From: an uncultured Spirochaetales bacterium | GTDB taxonomy: Bacteria; Spirochaetota; Spirochaetia; Sphaerochaetales; Sphaerochaetaceae | Direction of reading: 5' to 3' | Assembly (NCBI GenBank): GCA_934277975.1 | Contig: CAKQWE010000002.1 | Span: 97,843 to 161,842 of the forward strand | Length of the DNA stretch: 64,000 nt | Shown here: piece after piece, positions 16,101 to 24,492 of the stretch | Numbering within the stretch: the first letter of the stretch is position 1 | Layout of the letters: each line of letters begins with the position of its first letter | Program-made: the position numbers and the translations under genes | Notes under the pieces: generated by a model | What the model was told of the DNA's origin: nothing | The model's input: only the letters and a program-made list of their open reading frames with translations | The model's database searches: none

Positions 16101-16963
16101 AACAACTCCTCCAAGTCTATTGTTTGTGTATAGGAGCGGCTTTCTCCGCTTTCCAATGTCCTGACAGCGAACTTTTCCTCTATTTTTCCGGAGGAAGTGC
16201 CAATGTCGGCCATTCCATCCCAGAATTCCAAACATACAAATGGGTTTTTGCCTCCAACGGGGGCCCATACAAGCAAATACCGGAAACCTTCGCCGGACAC
16301 CTTCGTGAAGACCTTCTCCAAATCACCTATGCCTACCCATGAGGCATCAAGCTCCTTCAAATCCAGAATGAGCGAAGAGCTTTCTATCAAACCTGCAAGA
16401 GGTACGACAGAACGACCTTCAAGGACATCGGCCTTTATTGTGCCGTCTGCAAGATCCAGGCATCCTGCGTGCTGTGGGGTGGAAAAGTGCAGGTAGCATT
16501 CCTCCTGGATGCGGGGCAGCTGGTAGGCGTAGTGCGAGCCAATGGAGTAGTACATGGTGCAGAGGCCTTCGTTTGAGACGTGGTATTTCACAACCAAAGA
16601 AAAGCCCTCAAGAGAGTACTCTATCCGTAGGCGGTATTCGAACGGGTACATTCCAAGCGTGGTCGAGTCGTAGTCGTCCTGAAGGACAAGACGGTCCGTA
16701 CTGTGCAGTACGACCCCAAACTCCCGTTCCCGTGCAAAACCATGGCTTGGAATCCCGTATTGGACGCCATTGTAGGTGTATATGCCATCCTTGCATTTTC
16801 CACAGAACGGAAAGCACAGCGCAGTGCGCCTTGGCCAAATGGAGGCATCGTACTTCCATGCGTGGTCAAATCCGGTACGCTTGCATACAAGAGACTCTAC
16901 AAGACCTCCAACCGTGTTCAGAGAGGCTTTGATGCAGTCGTTTTCAAGAACCAGTACGGACAT
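16085..16963 (-). CDS. Aldose 1-epimerase (galactose mutarotase)-like protein
   Basis: 292 residues of the galactose-mutarotase-like beta-sandwich: WPRRTALCFPFCGKCKDG, GIPSHGFAREREF with the conserved His, YSIGSHYAYQLP with a second His, and LVWAPVGGKNPFVCLEFWDG near the C-terminus. The family catalyses anomer interconversion of free or 6-phosphorylated sugars. The ATG at 16963 lies 12 bases after the nagB stop; a TTG nine bases upstream is possible. No Shine-Dalgarno is visible, so translation is probably coupled to nagB. Within this operon it may supply the anomer required by NagB or by the kinase. Confidence 0.8.
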   Translation of the reverse strand: MSVLVLENDCIKASLNTVGGLVESLVCKRTGFDHAWKYDASIWPRRTALCFPFCGKCKDGIYTYNGVQYGIPSHGFAREREFGVVLHSTDRLVLQDDYDSTTLGMYPFEYRLRIEYSLEGFSLVVKYHVSNEGLCTMYYSIGSHYAYQLPRIQEECYLHFSTPQHAGCLDLADGTIKADVLEGRSVVPLAGLIESSSLILDLKELDASWVGIGDLEKVFTKVSGEGFRYLLVWAPVGGKNPFVCLEFWDGMADIGTSSGKIEEKFAVRTLESGESRSYTQTIDLEELLCQTK

Positions 16964-16974
16964 GTTCGACAAAT

Positions 16975-17745
16975 CTACAGAATCATTGCCGCCGAATCCT
17001 TGTCAAGGTACAGGCGTGCATCGGGCTGATTGCGGAGCGCTGTGGCTGGACATTTCTCTCCAATCTCATCGTTGAGCATATGGTACACTGCATTGGCTTT
17101 GGTTGGTGCAGGTACGCTGCAGAACATGTGCTTTGCTCTAAGGAGGGCTGGAATCGTTACCGTGAAAGCGTACTTTGGAACTTCGTCGAACGAATCGAAG
17201 CACCCGTCATGGACCTGCTGCATACGGCAGACATCTTCAAGTTCCACAATCTTCACCCCCTTTGGGTCATGGAAATCCGCAACGCTTGGGTCGTTGAACG
17301 CAATGTGGCCGTTTTCGCCAATGCCAAGAAGACATACATCCAAAGGATGCTTTTCAAGAAGCTGAGAGTATCCTAGAGCCTCCTCTTCGCAGTCGTATGC
17401 ATTCCCATTGATGAGGTTCACGCTCTTGAACGGCATTCTGTCGAAGATCGCCTTCTTTAGGAAGTTCCTGAAACTTGCGCGGTGGTTTGGATCAATGCCA
17501 ACGTATTCATCCATGTGGAATGCATTTATGCGTGACCAGTCTATGCCGTCCGCTTCAAGCAATGCCGCCAATGTCTCGTTCTGCGAAGGAGCTGCAGCGA
17601 ACATGACGTTGATCTCCTCCTTGAACGAAAGAAGCTCCCTTATCACGATGGCGGCTTCTTTTCCTGCGCAGTCGCCCATCTCCTTTCTTGTATCGAACAC
17701 CTTCACGACAAGTTTGTCCTTGTCGAATTCCTTCAACAATGCCAT
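16975..17745 (-). CDS. nagB: Glucosamine-6-phosphate deaminase
   Basis: 256 residues, usual length. NagB converts glucosamine 6-phosphate to fructose 6-phosphate and ammonia. Catalytic regions are present: FHMDEYVG with the proton-abstracting Asp, GIGENGHIAFNDPS with the ring-opening His, and the phosphate loop AAAPSQNETL near residue 45. ATG 17745 follows a GGGGG ribosome binding site; an upstream extension of 28 codons overlaps the previous gene and is not family-like. It is flanked by the SIS paralogue upstream and the mutarotase-like gene downstream. It supplies the exit from amino-sugar catabolism to glycolysis. Confidence 0.92.
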   Translation of the reverse strand: MALLKEFDKDKLVVKVFDTRKEMGDCAGKEAAIVIRELLSFKEEINVMFAAAPSQNETLAALLEADGIDWSRINAFHMDEYVGIDPNHRASFRNFLKKAIFDRMPFKSVNLINGNAYDCEEEALGYSQLLEKHPLDVCLLGIGENGHIAFNDPSVADFHDPKGVKIVELEDVCRMQQVHDGCFDSFDEVPKYAFTVTIPALLRAKHMFCSVPAPTKANAVYHMLNDEIGEKCPATALRNQPDARLYLDKDSAAMIL

Positions 17746-17806
17746 ATCAACCCCCTTGGATTCTTCTTTTAGACCGATGTCCCTGAGCCCTGCAATCGAC
17801 GATGGC

Positions 17807-18556
17807 TCAAAGATGACGCAGTATGCCAAAATACTTGTCCATCCCAGCTTGGTTGGACTCCGTTCCGCCTGGAATGTTTCCGCTTATCCATACAGGTGGC
17901 TTGATGCCCCTCTTTGCCAGTATTTCACAGGCCTTTGCGTTTATCGCATCCACAATGAAGATGTTTGCAATCGTGGAAGTAGGTGATACCTTGAAGTTGT
18001 AGCCTTCAAGGCTTACGACGGCCTCTCCAAACGGTGTGTAGCTGTCAATCACGACATCTGCAAGGTCGCATAGATTCTGACGGCTTGGGTGTCTTCCGGC
18101 AAAGTCATCAGGTATGGAATGGCTTAGCTTTGGAGACGTGATTGCAACCACTGTGACTCCAAGCCTCTTGCATTCGAGCACGGTGTCTATGGAACATGTG
18201 TTGATTCCGTATGCGTTGAACTGAAGCATGACATCGCCTTTCTTCACTTTGTAGTACCTAAGGACGTTCTGGGCATAGCCCTGCACCTTCTCGCACCAAC
18301 GTGTCGCACCATGCTCGCAGCTCAAGCCTGGATCCAGAATCACATTGCAGGGAATAAGGTTGCCCGCTCTGTGGCACATCTCGGTTGCAACCATGTTGGA
18401 GTGTCCACCTGATCCAAATACATGGAAGACGTTCCCGCTTTGGACTGCATCTGCAACAAGTTCAGCCGCCTTTCCAATAGGCTCCTGTTGCTCCTTCATT
18501 ATATTGTCGAGAAGTCCTTTTACGGACTCATAGTATTGCTTTACTGCTTCTTCCAT
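17807..18556 (-). CDS. SIS-domain phosphosugar-binding protein (COG4821-like), paralogue 2
   Basis: 249 residues. HVFGSGGHSNMVATEMCHRA, FNAYGINTCSIDTVLECKR, VVAITSPKLS and GRHPSRQNLCDLADVVID align along the whole length with the paralogue at 15339-16100 (for example both have GGHSNM, AYGIN and RHPS). It is the first gene of the nagB unit and sits behind a strong sigma-70 promoter and the 13-bp palindrome. Two divergent copies in one operon suggest different substrates or a heteromeric enzyme. Start ATG 18556, preceded by AGAAGGTGAAG. Confidence 0.8.
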   Translation of the reverse strand: MEEAVKQYYESVKGLLDNIMKEQQEPIGKAAELVADAVQSGNVFHVFGSGGHSNMVATEMCHRAGNLIPCNVILDPGLSCEHGATRWCEKVQGYAQNVLRYYKVKKGDVMLQFNAYGINTCSIDTVLECKRLGVTVVAITSPKLSHSIPDDFAGRHPSRQNLCDLADVVIDSYTPFGEAVVSLEGYNFKVSPTSTIANIFIVDAINAKACEILAKRGIKPPVWISGNIPGGTESNQAGMDKYFGILRHL

Positions 18557-18614
18557 CTCTTCACCTTCTTCTTGGAACCCAGTTTGAACCCAAAGCTCCT
18601 TTTACCCTTATGAA

Positions 18615-18643
18615 ATAGTAGAGCTCATGGCAAATCGTGTCAA
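18615..18643 (-). promoter_or_regulatory. Sigma-70 promoter of the SIS2-nagB-epimerase-SIS1 unit
   Basis: On the minus strand TTGACA (18638-18643), a 17-base spacer and TACTAT (18615-18620). The transcript would have a leader of about 55 bases before ATG 18556. The operator-like palindrome lies six bases upstream of the -35. Confidence 0.7.
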
Positions 18644-18649
18644 TTAATT

Positions 18650-18662
18650 TGTTTACTAAACA
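18650..18662. promoter_or_regulatory. Palindrome TGTTTACTAAACA, copy 1
   Basis: A perfect 6+1+6 palindrome immediately upstream of the nagB-unit promoter. The identical 13-mer occurs at 28008-28020 in front of the peptide-binding-protein gene that heads the same gene cluster, which makes it a strong operator candidate for one regulator. Confidence 0.7.
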
Positions 18663-18682
18663 TGTAAATTCTGTGATTGCAA

Positions 18683-19819
18683 TCAGTTCTGCAGGTCTTT
18701 CTCTTTAACGAGCAGGCCTGTAAGAACAAATCCCCCTGCACATGCAACGGCAAGTCCTAGCAGGTAGTTCAACATGTTTGCAACTGGAGATCCCGCACCC
18801 GCTGTCATGAGCGGCAAAGCCAATAGACCTGACGGTCCCCATCCTGCACAGCCAACTTTCGTAGCTACTATGAAAGCACCACCAAAACCCGCGCCAAGAC
18901 AGGTTGTAAGGAATACCTTTGCGTGAGGTACCGTAACACCGTAGAGAAGGGCCGATCCAATACCCATCATACCTGGAAGTATCCCTCCTGCAGCCGTGGC
19001 CCTTAGATCGTCGTTTCCATAGCGCTTGGCTTTGAGCATTGCTGAGAGCCCCGCGCCAACCTGACTGGCTCCTGCCATTGCAAGGACAGGGTACAGCGTT
19101 ATGCTCCCCGTGGCTTCAAGCTGTATGGCATAGAGCGCTATGAATGCAAACTGCAGACCAAAGAGGTTTGCAGGCAGGAAAAGTGCCGCGCATATATAGC
19201 CGCTTGCAAGCCTCACCGCAAGGCTTTCGTTTGTGGTCAGAAACTCCAAAGCACTGCACAGAAGGTTGGATATGAATCCAAATACTGGCATGAAGACGAA
19301 TATGCAAGGCAACAGGCATACCAGAAACGCTATGAACGGTGTGACGACGACATCAAGAGTCCTGTTCATCCTTTTGTGGAGGAATCCCTCGATGACGCTC
19401 AAAAGCCATACCCCAAAGATTACGGTCATGACACCGCCGCTTCCGGTTCTTAGTATGGATGTAAGAGGGTTTGCCTCGTTGTAAAGCCCCACTATGGACG
19501 ACAGCTTGTCTATACCGTCCAAGCATGTCGCCATTCCAAGCATTCCTCCACATATTTGACTGCATCCAAAGCATTTGGCGGCAGAGAACCCTATCCAGGC
19601 GGAAAGGTACGTGGTGAATGCTGTGTTCACAAGGCTAAGAAGCGTATGGACTGCGCTCCAGAATGGGTGTTCTGCAAAATCAGGCATGAACTGGGAAAGA
19701 AGTGATGCAAACCCTGCACACAAGCCTGCAACCACGAATCCCGGCAGAAGGGGGATGAATATCTCCCCAAGCTTTTTGAACGGGCTTGTCTTGGATGGCA
19801 AAGTCGTGCTTGCATTCAT
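18683..19819 (-). CDS. MurP-like PTS EIIC membrane domain without EIIB
   Basis: 378 residues of PTS EIIC (glucose superfamily), closest in pattern to N-acetylmuramate permease MurP: FIPLLPGFVVAGLCAGFA, AMAGASQVGAGL, LYGVTVPHAKVFLTTCLGAG and GPSGLLALPLMTAG. MurP carries an N-terminal EIIB; here the protein starts directly with the membrane part and no EIIB, EIIA or HPr gene is in the window. The EIIC glutamate motif G-E-P is G-S-A here (GIGSALLYG), and the conserved loop His is Gln (FGLQFAF). This suggests an uncoupled permease whose substrate is phosphorylated afterwards by the adjacent kinase. ATG 19819 has AGAAGG; ATG 19846, overlapping the kinase stop, is an alternative. Confidence 0.78.
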   Translation of the reverse strand: MNASTTLPSKTSPFKKLGEIFIPLLPGFVVAGLCAGFASLLSQFMPDFAEHPFWSAVHTLLSLVNTAFTTYLSAWIGFSAAKCFGCSQICGGMLGMATCLDGIDKLSSIVGLYNEANPLTSILRTGSGGVMTVIFGVWLLSVIEGFLHKRMNRTLDVVVTPFIAFLVCLLPCIFVFMPVFGFISNLLCSALEFLTTNESLAVRLASGYICAALFLPANLFGLQFAFIALYAIQLEATGSITLYPVLAMAGASQVGAGLSAMLKAKRYGNDDLRATAAGGILPGMMGIGSALLYGVTVPHAKVFLTTCLGAGFGGAFIVATKVGCAGWGPSGLLALPLMTAGAGSPVANMLNYLLGLAVACAGGFVLTGLLVKEKDLQN

Positions 19820-19842
19820 ATTTGCACCTTCTTCCAAACTGT

Positions 19843-20772
19843 TCATTTGAGCATTTCCAGAGCCATCATTGCGGCCCCTGTAGCGGCATCGTGGATTGGG
19901 TCCATGCATATCTTGTCCCTATCGACTTCACCAAGCTTTGATATGAAAGCAGCCCTTAGGTTCGTCTTGTTGGAAAGAAGACCTCCAAGCATTGCAACAC
20001 ATACCTTTTCGACTCCAAGTTTGCATGAGACGGCCTCTACAAGCTGCACCAGTGAAAAGGCGTTCTTCCTTACTATGCACTGAGCTATCTTGTCTCCCTG
20101 CGAGCAGGCCTTTTCAACGATTGGAGCTATGGCTGCAACCGCGCTCTTGTCTTTGGTGTAGACATAGGAGATTATCTCGGCTCTGGATTCCAGGTTCATG
20201 TCCTGCTTCAGCAGCTCTTGTATGAGCGTAGGCTCTCCGTATCCGTCGTATGCCCTTGCAACAGCGGCCAGCGCATCCCGTCCAAGGCCGTAGCCGCTAC
20301 CTTCGTCACCAATCAGATGCCCCCAGCCACCTGCACGCTCAAACGAACCGGTTGCGCTCTTTCCAAAGCAAATGGAGCCTGTTCCAGCTATGATTCCAAT
20401 GCCTCCCTTGCCGTCCAGAGCTCCGCACAGTGCTATCTCATGGTCCCCAACGAGTTTCCAGTTCTGTATCCCAAACTGCTTCATGTGGACGGCTATTAGC
20501 TTCTCCATCTTCCTGTTGCTTATGCCCGCAGCTCCAATGCAAAGAGCCATGCATGTTCCAACAGAGGTGATGTAGAGGCATATTCTGTCAAGAAGCGATT
20601 CAAAGGCCTTCTCTCCAATGCTGTTCAGATTGAAAGCTCCAAACTGCTTGGACGATATCTTCTTCCCCTTGAGGTTCCAACATAGAACCCTCGTTTTCGT
20701 TCCGCCACCGTCTATGCCAGCGACGAACTCCAAGTCGTTCGAATTAATTCCGTCATTGTTCGTTCTGTTCAT
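19843..20772 (-). CDS. BadF/BcrA-type N-acetylhexosamine kinase (MurK/NagK-like)
   Basis: 309 residues of the ASKHA fold: GIDGGGTKTRVLCW (phosphate 1), ALCIGAAGISN, GIIAGTGSICFG (phosphate 2), GWGHLIGDEGSGYGLG (typical of GlcNAc kinases) and AMLGGLLSN (adenosine). Family members phosphorylate GlcNAc, and in Clostridium MurK also MurNAc, at the 6-hydroxyl. Placed between murQ and the EIIC gene, MurNAc is the most likely substrate here, giving the MurNAc-6-P that MurQ needs. ATG 20772 overlaps the murQ stop by four bases; the first 16 residues are an extra leader before the kinase fold. Confidence 0.85.
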   Translation of the reverse strand: MNRTNNDGINSNDLEFVAGIDGGGTKTRVLCWNLKGKKISSKQFGAFNLNSIGEKAFESLLDRICLYITSVGTCMALCIGAAGISNRKMEKLIAVHMKQFGIQNWKLVGDHEIALCGALDGKGGIGIIAGTGSICFGKSATGSFERAGGWGHLIGDEGSGYGLGRDALAAVARAYDGYGEPTLIQELLKQDMNLESRAEIISYVYTKDKSAVAAIAPIVEKACSQGDKIAQCIVRKNAFSLVQLVEAVSCKLGVEKVCVAMLGGLLSNKTNLRAAFISKLGEVDRDKICMDPIHDAATGAAMMALEMLK

Positions 20773-21674
20773 TTCAAGGCTTCCCTTACATGGCCTTTTG
20801 AGGCTTCAAGCTTTGTCTCCGCTTCTTTGCGGGAGCAGTCGGCCATTATCATGACGATCGCTTTCTTCACGCTTCCACCGGCCTTCTCCAAAGTGGCCTT
20901 TGCCTCGTCTCTGGAAACGCCTGTGACCTCCATGACGATGTTCTGCGCCCTTACATGAAGCTTCTCGTTGGACTGCATCACATCCACCATGAGGTTCTTG
21001 TAGCATTTTCCAATGCCCACCATGCTTGCAGTGGATATCATGTTGAGCACAAGCTTCTGCGCCGTGCCTGACTTGAGCCTTGTCGAGCCGGTAAGCACCT
21101 CAGGTCCAACGACGACCTCTATGGCAAGTTTGGCCACCTTTCCTATGGCACAACCCTCGTTGCAGGATATCGCAACGGTCTTGCATCCAAGCTCGTTCGC
21201 ATACTCAAGGCCTCCTATCACATAGGGGGTCCTCCCGCTTGCCGCAAGGCCAACCACCGTATCCTTCTTCCCAAGGCCGATTTCCTTGAGGTCGTCCTTT
21301 CCAAGTTCTTTGCTGTCCTCCGCACCTTCAACGGCCTTTATGAACGCACTTGGACCTCCTGCTATGAGACCCACGACCATCTGTGCAGGGACTCCAAAGG
21401 TTGGCGGACACTCAGAGGCGTCCACAACCCCAAGCCTTCCGCTTGTTCCAGCTCCCATGTATATGATGCGTCCGCCTTGTTCAAGCGATTCTATGCACCA
21501 CTGCACGGCCTGGGCAATCTCTCCAAGGTGTGGCTTTATGGCAAGAGGGACTTTTGCATCCTCGTCGTTCATGAGGGTGACGACCTCAAGCGGCGTCATC
21601 CTGTCAAGTTCAAGCGAGGCTTGGTTCCGTGTCTCAGTCGTCATTCTGCTAAGGTCTATCTTTGTGTCGTTCAT
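20769..21674 (-). CDS. murQ: N-acetylmuramic acid 6-phosphate etherase
   Basis: 301 residues, usual length. MurQ cleaves the D-lactyl ether of MurNAc-6-phosphate to GlcNAc-6-phosphate and D-lactate in the cytosol. The SIS-type signature MGAGTSGRLGVVDASECPP contains the catalytic Glu; GLAASGRTPYV, STRLKSGTAQKL and the C-terminal UBA-like KAIVMIMADCSRKEA complete the family pattern. ATG 21674 follows GGAG with spacing 7; an upstream ATG at 21704 would add ten residues with no homology. It is the diagnostic gene for peptidoglycan-sugar use in this locus. Confidence 0.95.
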   Translation of the reverse strand: MNDTKIDLSRMTTETRNQASLELDRMTPLEVVTLMNDEDAKVPLAIKPHLGEIAQAVQWCIESLEQGGRIIYMGAGTSGRLGVVDASECPPTFGVPAQMVVGLIAGGPSAFIKAVEGAEDSKELGKDDLKEIGLGKKDTVVGLAASGRTPYVIGGLEYANELGCKTVAISCNEGCAIGKVAKLAIEVVVGPEVLTGSTRLKSGTAQKLVLNMISTASMVGIGKCYKNLMVDVMQSNEKLHVRAQNIVMEVTGVSRDEAKATLEKAGGSVKKAIVMIMADCSRKEAETKLEASKGHVREALK

Positions 21675-21725
21675 ATGGTTTCTCCATAAGAGGTCGTTCC
21701 TCATTGGTGGACTTCCTCTTGAAAT

Positions 21726-22493
21726 TCAGTTTTCCTTCTTCTCTTCAAAGAAATAGGCGAAGGCCTTTTCGACCGCTGGGTCCCAGAAGTTCCAGTTGTG
21801 GACTCCGTTCCAGCTTTCGAATCTGCAGTCCAGACCTGCATAGGCAAGTTCCCTTGCAAACCTTTCGTTCTGCTCCAAAAGTCCGTCCTGTCTTCCGCAG
21901 GACATATAGAAGCGTGGAAACTCAAATGCAGGACGGTCCGAATCCTTGAAGTCATCAAGCATTGCAAACAGGTCACAGTCATGAGGTATGGTGCGACCAT
22001 CTCCAAACATGGCTTCGTATTCAAGCGCCCTTTGGCCCTGCATGTTTGCAACGCTGTCCGCCATGTCCGTCACAGCCGAGAACGTGGCGCATCCTTCGTA
22101 GCGGCCTGGATTGTTGAATACGCTCTTGAGCGAGCCGTAGCCTCCCATGGAAAGGCCCATTATGTAGTTGAGCTTCCTTTCCTGCGATAGTCCGAACATA
22201 TTGGAGCATAGCTTTGGAAGCTCCTCTGATACGAACGTGAAGTAGGGGAGCCCCAGCTTCATGTCGCAGTAGAAGCTCCTTTGAACCTCCGGAATCACCA
22301 CGGCCACGTTGTAGCGCCGCGCATAGCGTTCAACGCTCGTATAGCGGGCCCAACCCGTGCAGTTGTCGGCAAGGCCGTGTAGCAGGTACACGACCTTGAC
22401 CTTGGAACAGTCAATGCTCTCGGGAAGGAACACCGTCATGGAAGTTCCCATGTCCAGCGTCTCGGAACGGAAATCACAGCGGATATGCGCCAT
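21726..22493 (-). CDS. Esterase of the EstA/esterase-D (CE1-like) alpha/beta-hydrolase family
   Basis: 255 residues. Catalytic triad visible as Ser in GLSMGGYGS, Asp in SCGRQDGL and His in GVHNWNFWD; the oxyanion loop is LLHGLADNCTGW. Relatives are tributyrin esterases and carbohydrate O-acyl esterases. No signal peptide, so it acts in the cytosol. Two consecutive ATG codons follow AAGGAGG; the second (22493) has better spacing. Position between the peptide transporter and murQ suggests removal of an O-acyl group from an imported peptidoglycan fragment, for instance O-acetyl-MurNAc; this is inference from context. Confidence 0.82.
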   Translation of the reverse strand: MAHIRCDFRSETLDMGTSMTVFLPESIDCSKVKVVYLLHGLADNCTGWARYTSVERYARRYNVAVVIPEVQRSFYCDMKLGLPYFTFVSEELPKLCSNMFGLSQERKLNYIMGLSMGGYGSLKSVFNNPGRYEGCATFSAVTDMADSVANMQGQRALEYEAMFGDGRTIPHDCDLFAMLDDFKDSDRPAFEFPRFYMSCGRQDGLLEQNERFARELAYAGLDCRFESWNGVHNWNFWDPAVEKAFAYFFEEKKEN

Positions 22494-22518
22494 CATTCAC
22501 CTCCTTGGAAAGCCTTCG

Positions 22519-23478
22519 TCAATTGCCTTCCGTACAGGATACGAAGTGTCCCGGCTTCACTTCCTTGAGGCAATGCCCTTCCTTGCACTTTTCGCTTGCA
22601 TACGGGCAGCGAGGTGCGAAGCGGCATCCAGGAGCCGGATTGATTGGACTTGAAACCTCACCTGAGATCGTCACGCGCTCCCTGTTGCGCCTTGAAAGGT
22701 CAATCGTAGGGATCGAGTTCAAAAGCGCCTTTGTGTATGGGTGGATTGGGTTGGCGAAAAGCTCGCTGGAGCTTGTGTACTCGACCACCTGACCCATGTA
22801 CATGACCATGATGTCGTCGCTTATGTGCTTCACGACTGCAAGGTCGTGGGTTATGAACATATAGCTTAGCTTGTGGCTGTCCTGAAGGTCCATGAGCAGG
22901 TTCAGGATCTGCGCCTGTATGGAGACGTCAAGTGCCGACACCGGCTCATCGCAGACTATGAACTTTGGATCCAGTATCATTGACCTTGCAAGTCCAACTC
23001 TCTGTCTCATCCCTCCATCGAGCTCGTGCGGGTAGAGGTTGGAGTAGTGGGAAGGAAGGCCGCACATGTCCATTATGTGGTCAACCTTCTCCTTGAGCTG
23101 TGCGGATGAGAGCTCGTTCTTCTTGTTCAGCACCTCAAGGGGTTCTGAGATAAGGGCTCTTATGGACATCCTTGGATCAAGGGAGCTGTATGGATCCTGG
23201 AAGATCATCTGCATGTTCCTCTGGACCTTGTGCATGTCGCGCTTGGAGTATTTGAGGATGTCTTCGCCTTCGTAGAGGACCTGTCCGCTTGTGGCCTGAT
23301 GGAGTCTGAGTACAGTTCTTCCAAGAGTGGACTTTCCGCAGCCTGATTCCCCTACGACACCAAGAGTCTTTCCCTCGTATATCTTGAAGTTCACATCCTC
23401 AACGGCATGGAGCTGCCCTTTTGGTGTCTTGAAGTATTTGCAAAGGTTCACGGCTTCTACCAATGGTCTATCCATCAT
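22519..23478 (-). CDS. Peptide ABC transporter ATPase, OppF-like (system 1)
   Basis: 319 residues. Walker A GESGCGKST, Walker B FIVCDEPVSALD, and switch His in FITHDLAVVKH. The signature is ELDGGMRQRV, with Asp in place of the usual Ser of LSGGQ; the OppF paralogue at 42546 has the same change. A C-terminal oligopeptide-type extension with a Cys cluster (CRFAPRCPY) follows. It overlaps the OppD gene by four bases. With OppD it powers import by the OppBC channel encoded upstream. Confidence 0.92.
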   Translation of the reverse strand: MMDRPLVEAVNLCKYFKTPKGQLHAVEDVNFKIYEGKTLGVVGESGCGKSTLGRTVLRLHQATSGQVLYEGEDILKYSKRDMHKVQRNMQMIFQDPYSSLDPRMSIRALISEPLEVLNKKNELSSAQLKEKVDHIMDMCGLPSHYSNLYPHELDGGMRQRVGLARSMILDPKFIVCDEPVSALDVSIQAQILNLLMDLQDSHKLSYMFITHDLAVVKHISDDIMVMYMGQVVEYTSSSELFANPIHPYTKALLNSIPTIDLSRRNRERVTISGEVSSPINPAPGCRFAPRCPYASEKCKEGHCLKEVKPGHFVSCTEGN

Positions 23479-24479
23479 TTGGCCTCCTTGTTGGTGTTGT
23501 CATAGAGATGGCACAGGATGAGATGTCCATCCTTCTCGTGCATTGTAGGAGGAGTCGTCCTGCACTTCTCCATGCAGTGCGGACAGCGGTCTGCAAAGCA
23601 GCAGCCTGCAGGGATGTGCCTTGGATCTGCCATGTGGCCAGGGATTGGCTTGAGCCTCTTTTCGTCCTTCGTGAGGTCTGGAATGCAGTTTATGAGACCT
23701 GCGGTGTACGGGTGCTTCTCTTCGCTTGCGAAGATCTGCTCAACCGTTCCGTGCTCCACAACGCGGCCGGCGTAGATTACGGAAACGTTGTCGCAGAACT
23801 CCGCCACGACGCCAAGGTCATGGGTTATGAGGACCACTGCTGAGTTGAACTCGTCCTTGAGCCTTCTCATGAGCTCGAGTATCTGAGCCTGTATGGTGAC
23901 GTCCAAAGCTGTAGTAGGCTCGTCTGCAAGAAGAAGTTCAGGCTCTGCAATGAGGGCCATTGCTATGACGATCCTCTGTTTCATTCCACCAGAGAACTGG
24001 TGAGGGTATTCTCCCTTTCTGGAAGCGGGGATTCCAACGAGCTGGAGCATTCTGTCCACCTTCTCCTGCTTCTGTTCCTTGGAAAGGTTGGGGAAGTGGA
24101 GATGAAGCACTTCATAGACCTGTTCGCCAACCGTCTTGGTTGGGTTGAGGCTCGTCATTGGGTCCTGGAATATCATTGATATCCTTCGTCCTCTGAGGCC
24201 CAGCATATAGCTGTCAGGCTTTCCCAAAAGCTCTTCGCCGTCGTATTTGATCGATCCGCTTGCAATTTTACCAACCTTCTTTGGAAGCAGCTGCAGTATG
24301 GAAAGTGCAAGGGTGGTCTTTCCGGCTCCTGTCTCGCCTACCAATCCTAGTTTCTCACCTTTCTTGAGGGAGAGATTGAGACCGTTTACGGCGTAGACCA
24401 CAGCGTCATCGGTATTGTACTGGACGTGTAGGTCCTTGATTTCAAGGAGGTTGTCGTCTTTGTGTATTTCGTTTGGCAT
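23475..24479 (-). CDS. Peptide ABC transporter ATPase, OppD-like (system 1)
   Basis: 334 residues. Walker A GETGAGKTT, signature QFSGGMKQR, Walker B LLLADEPTTALD and His in LITHDLGVV; the C-terminal Cys-rich oligopeptide extension CCFADRCPHCMEKC is present. ATG preceded by AAGGAGACGACA. It sits in the order binding protein - OppB - OppC - OppD - OppF on the minus strand, directly upstream of the esterase and murQ. In this context the transported ligand may be muropeptides rather than general oligopeptides. Confidence 0.93.
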   Translation of the reverse strand: MPNEIHKDDNLLEIKDLHVQYNTDDAVVYAVNGLNLSLKKGEKLGLVGETGAGKTTLALSILQLLPKKVGKIASGSIKYDGEELLGKPDSYMLGLRGRRISMIFQDPMTSLNPTKTVGEQVYEVLHLHFPNLSKEQKQEKVDRMLQLVGIPASRKGEYPHQFSGGMKQRIVIAMALIAEPELLLADEPTTALDVTIQAQILELMRRLKDEFNSAVVLITHDLGVVAEFCDNVSVIYAGRVVEHGTVEQIFASEEKHPYTAGLINCIPDLTKDEKRLKPIPGHMADPRHIPAGCCFADRCPHCMEKCRTTPPTMHEKDGHLILCHLYDNTNKEAK

Positions 24480-24492
24480 TGTCGTCTCCTTG

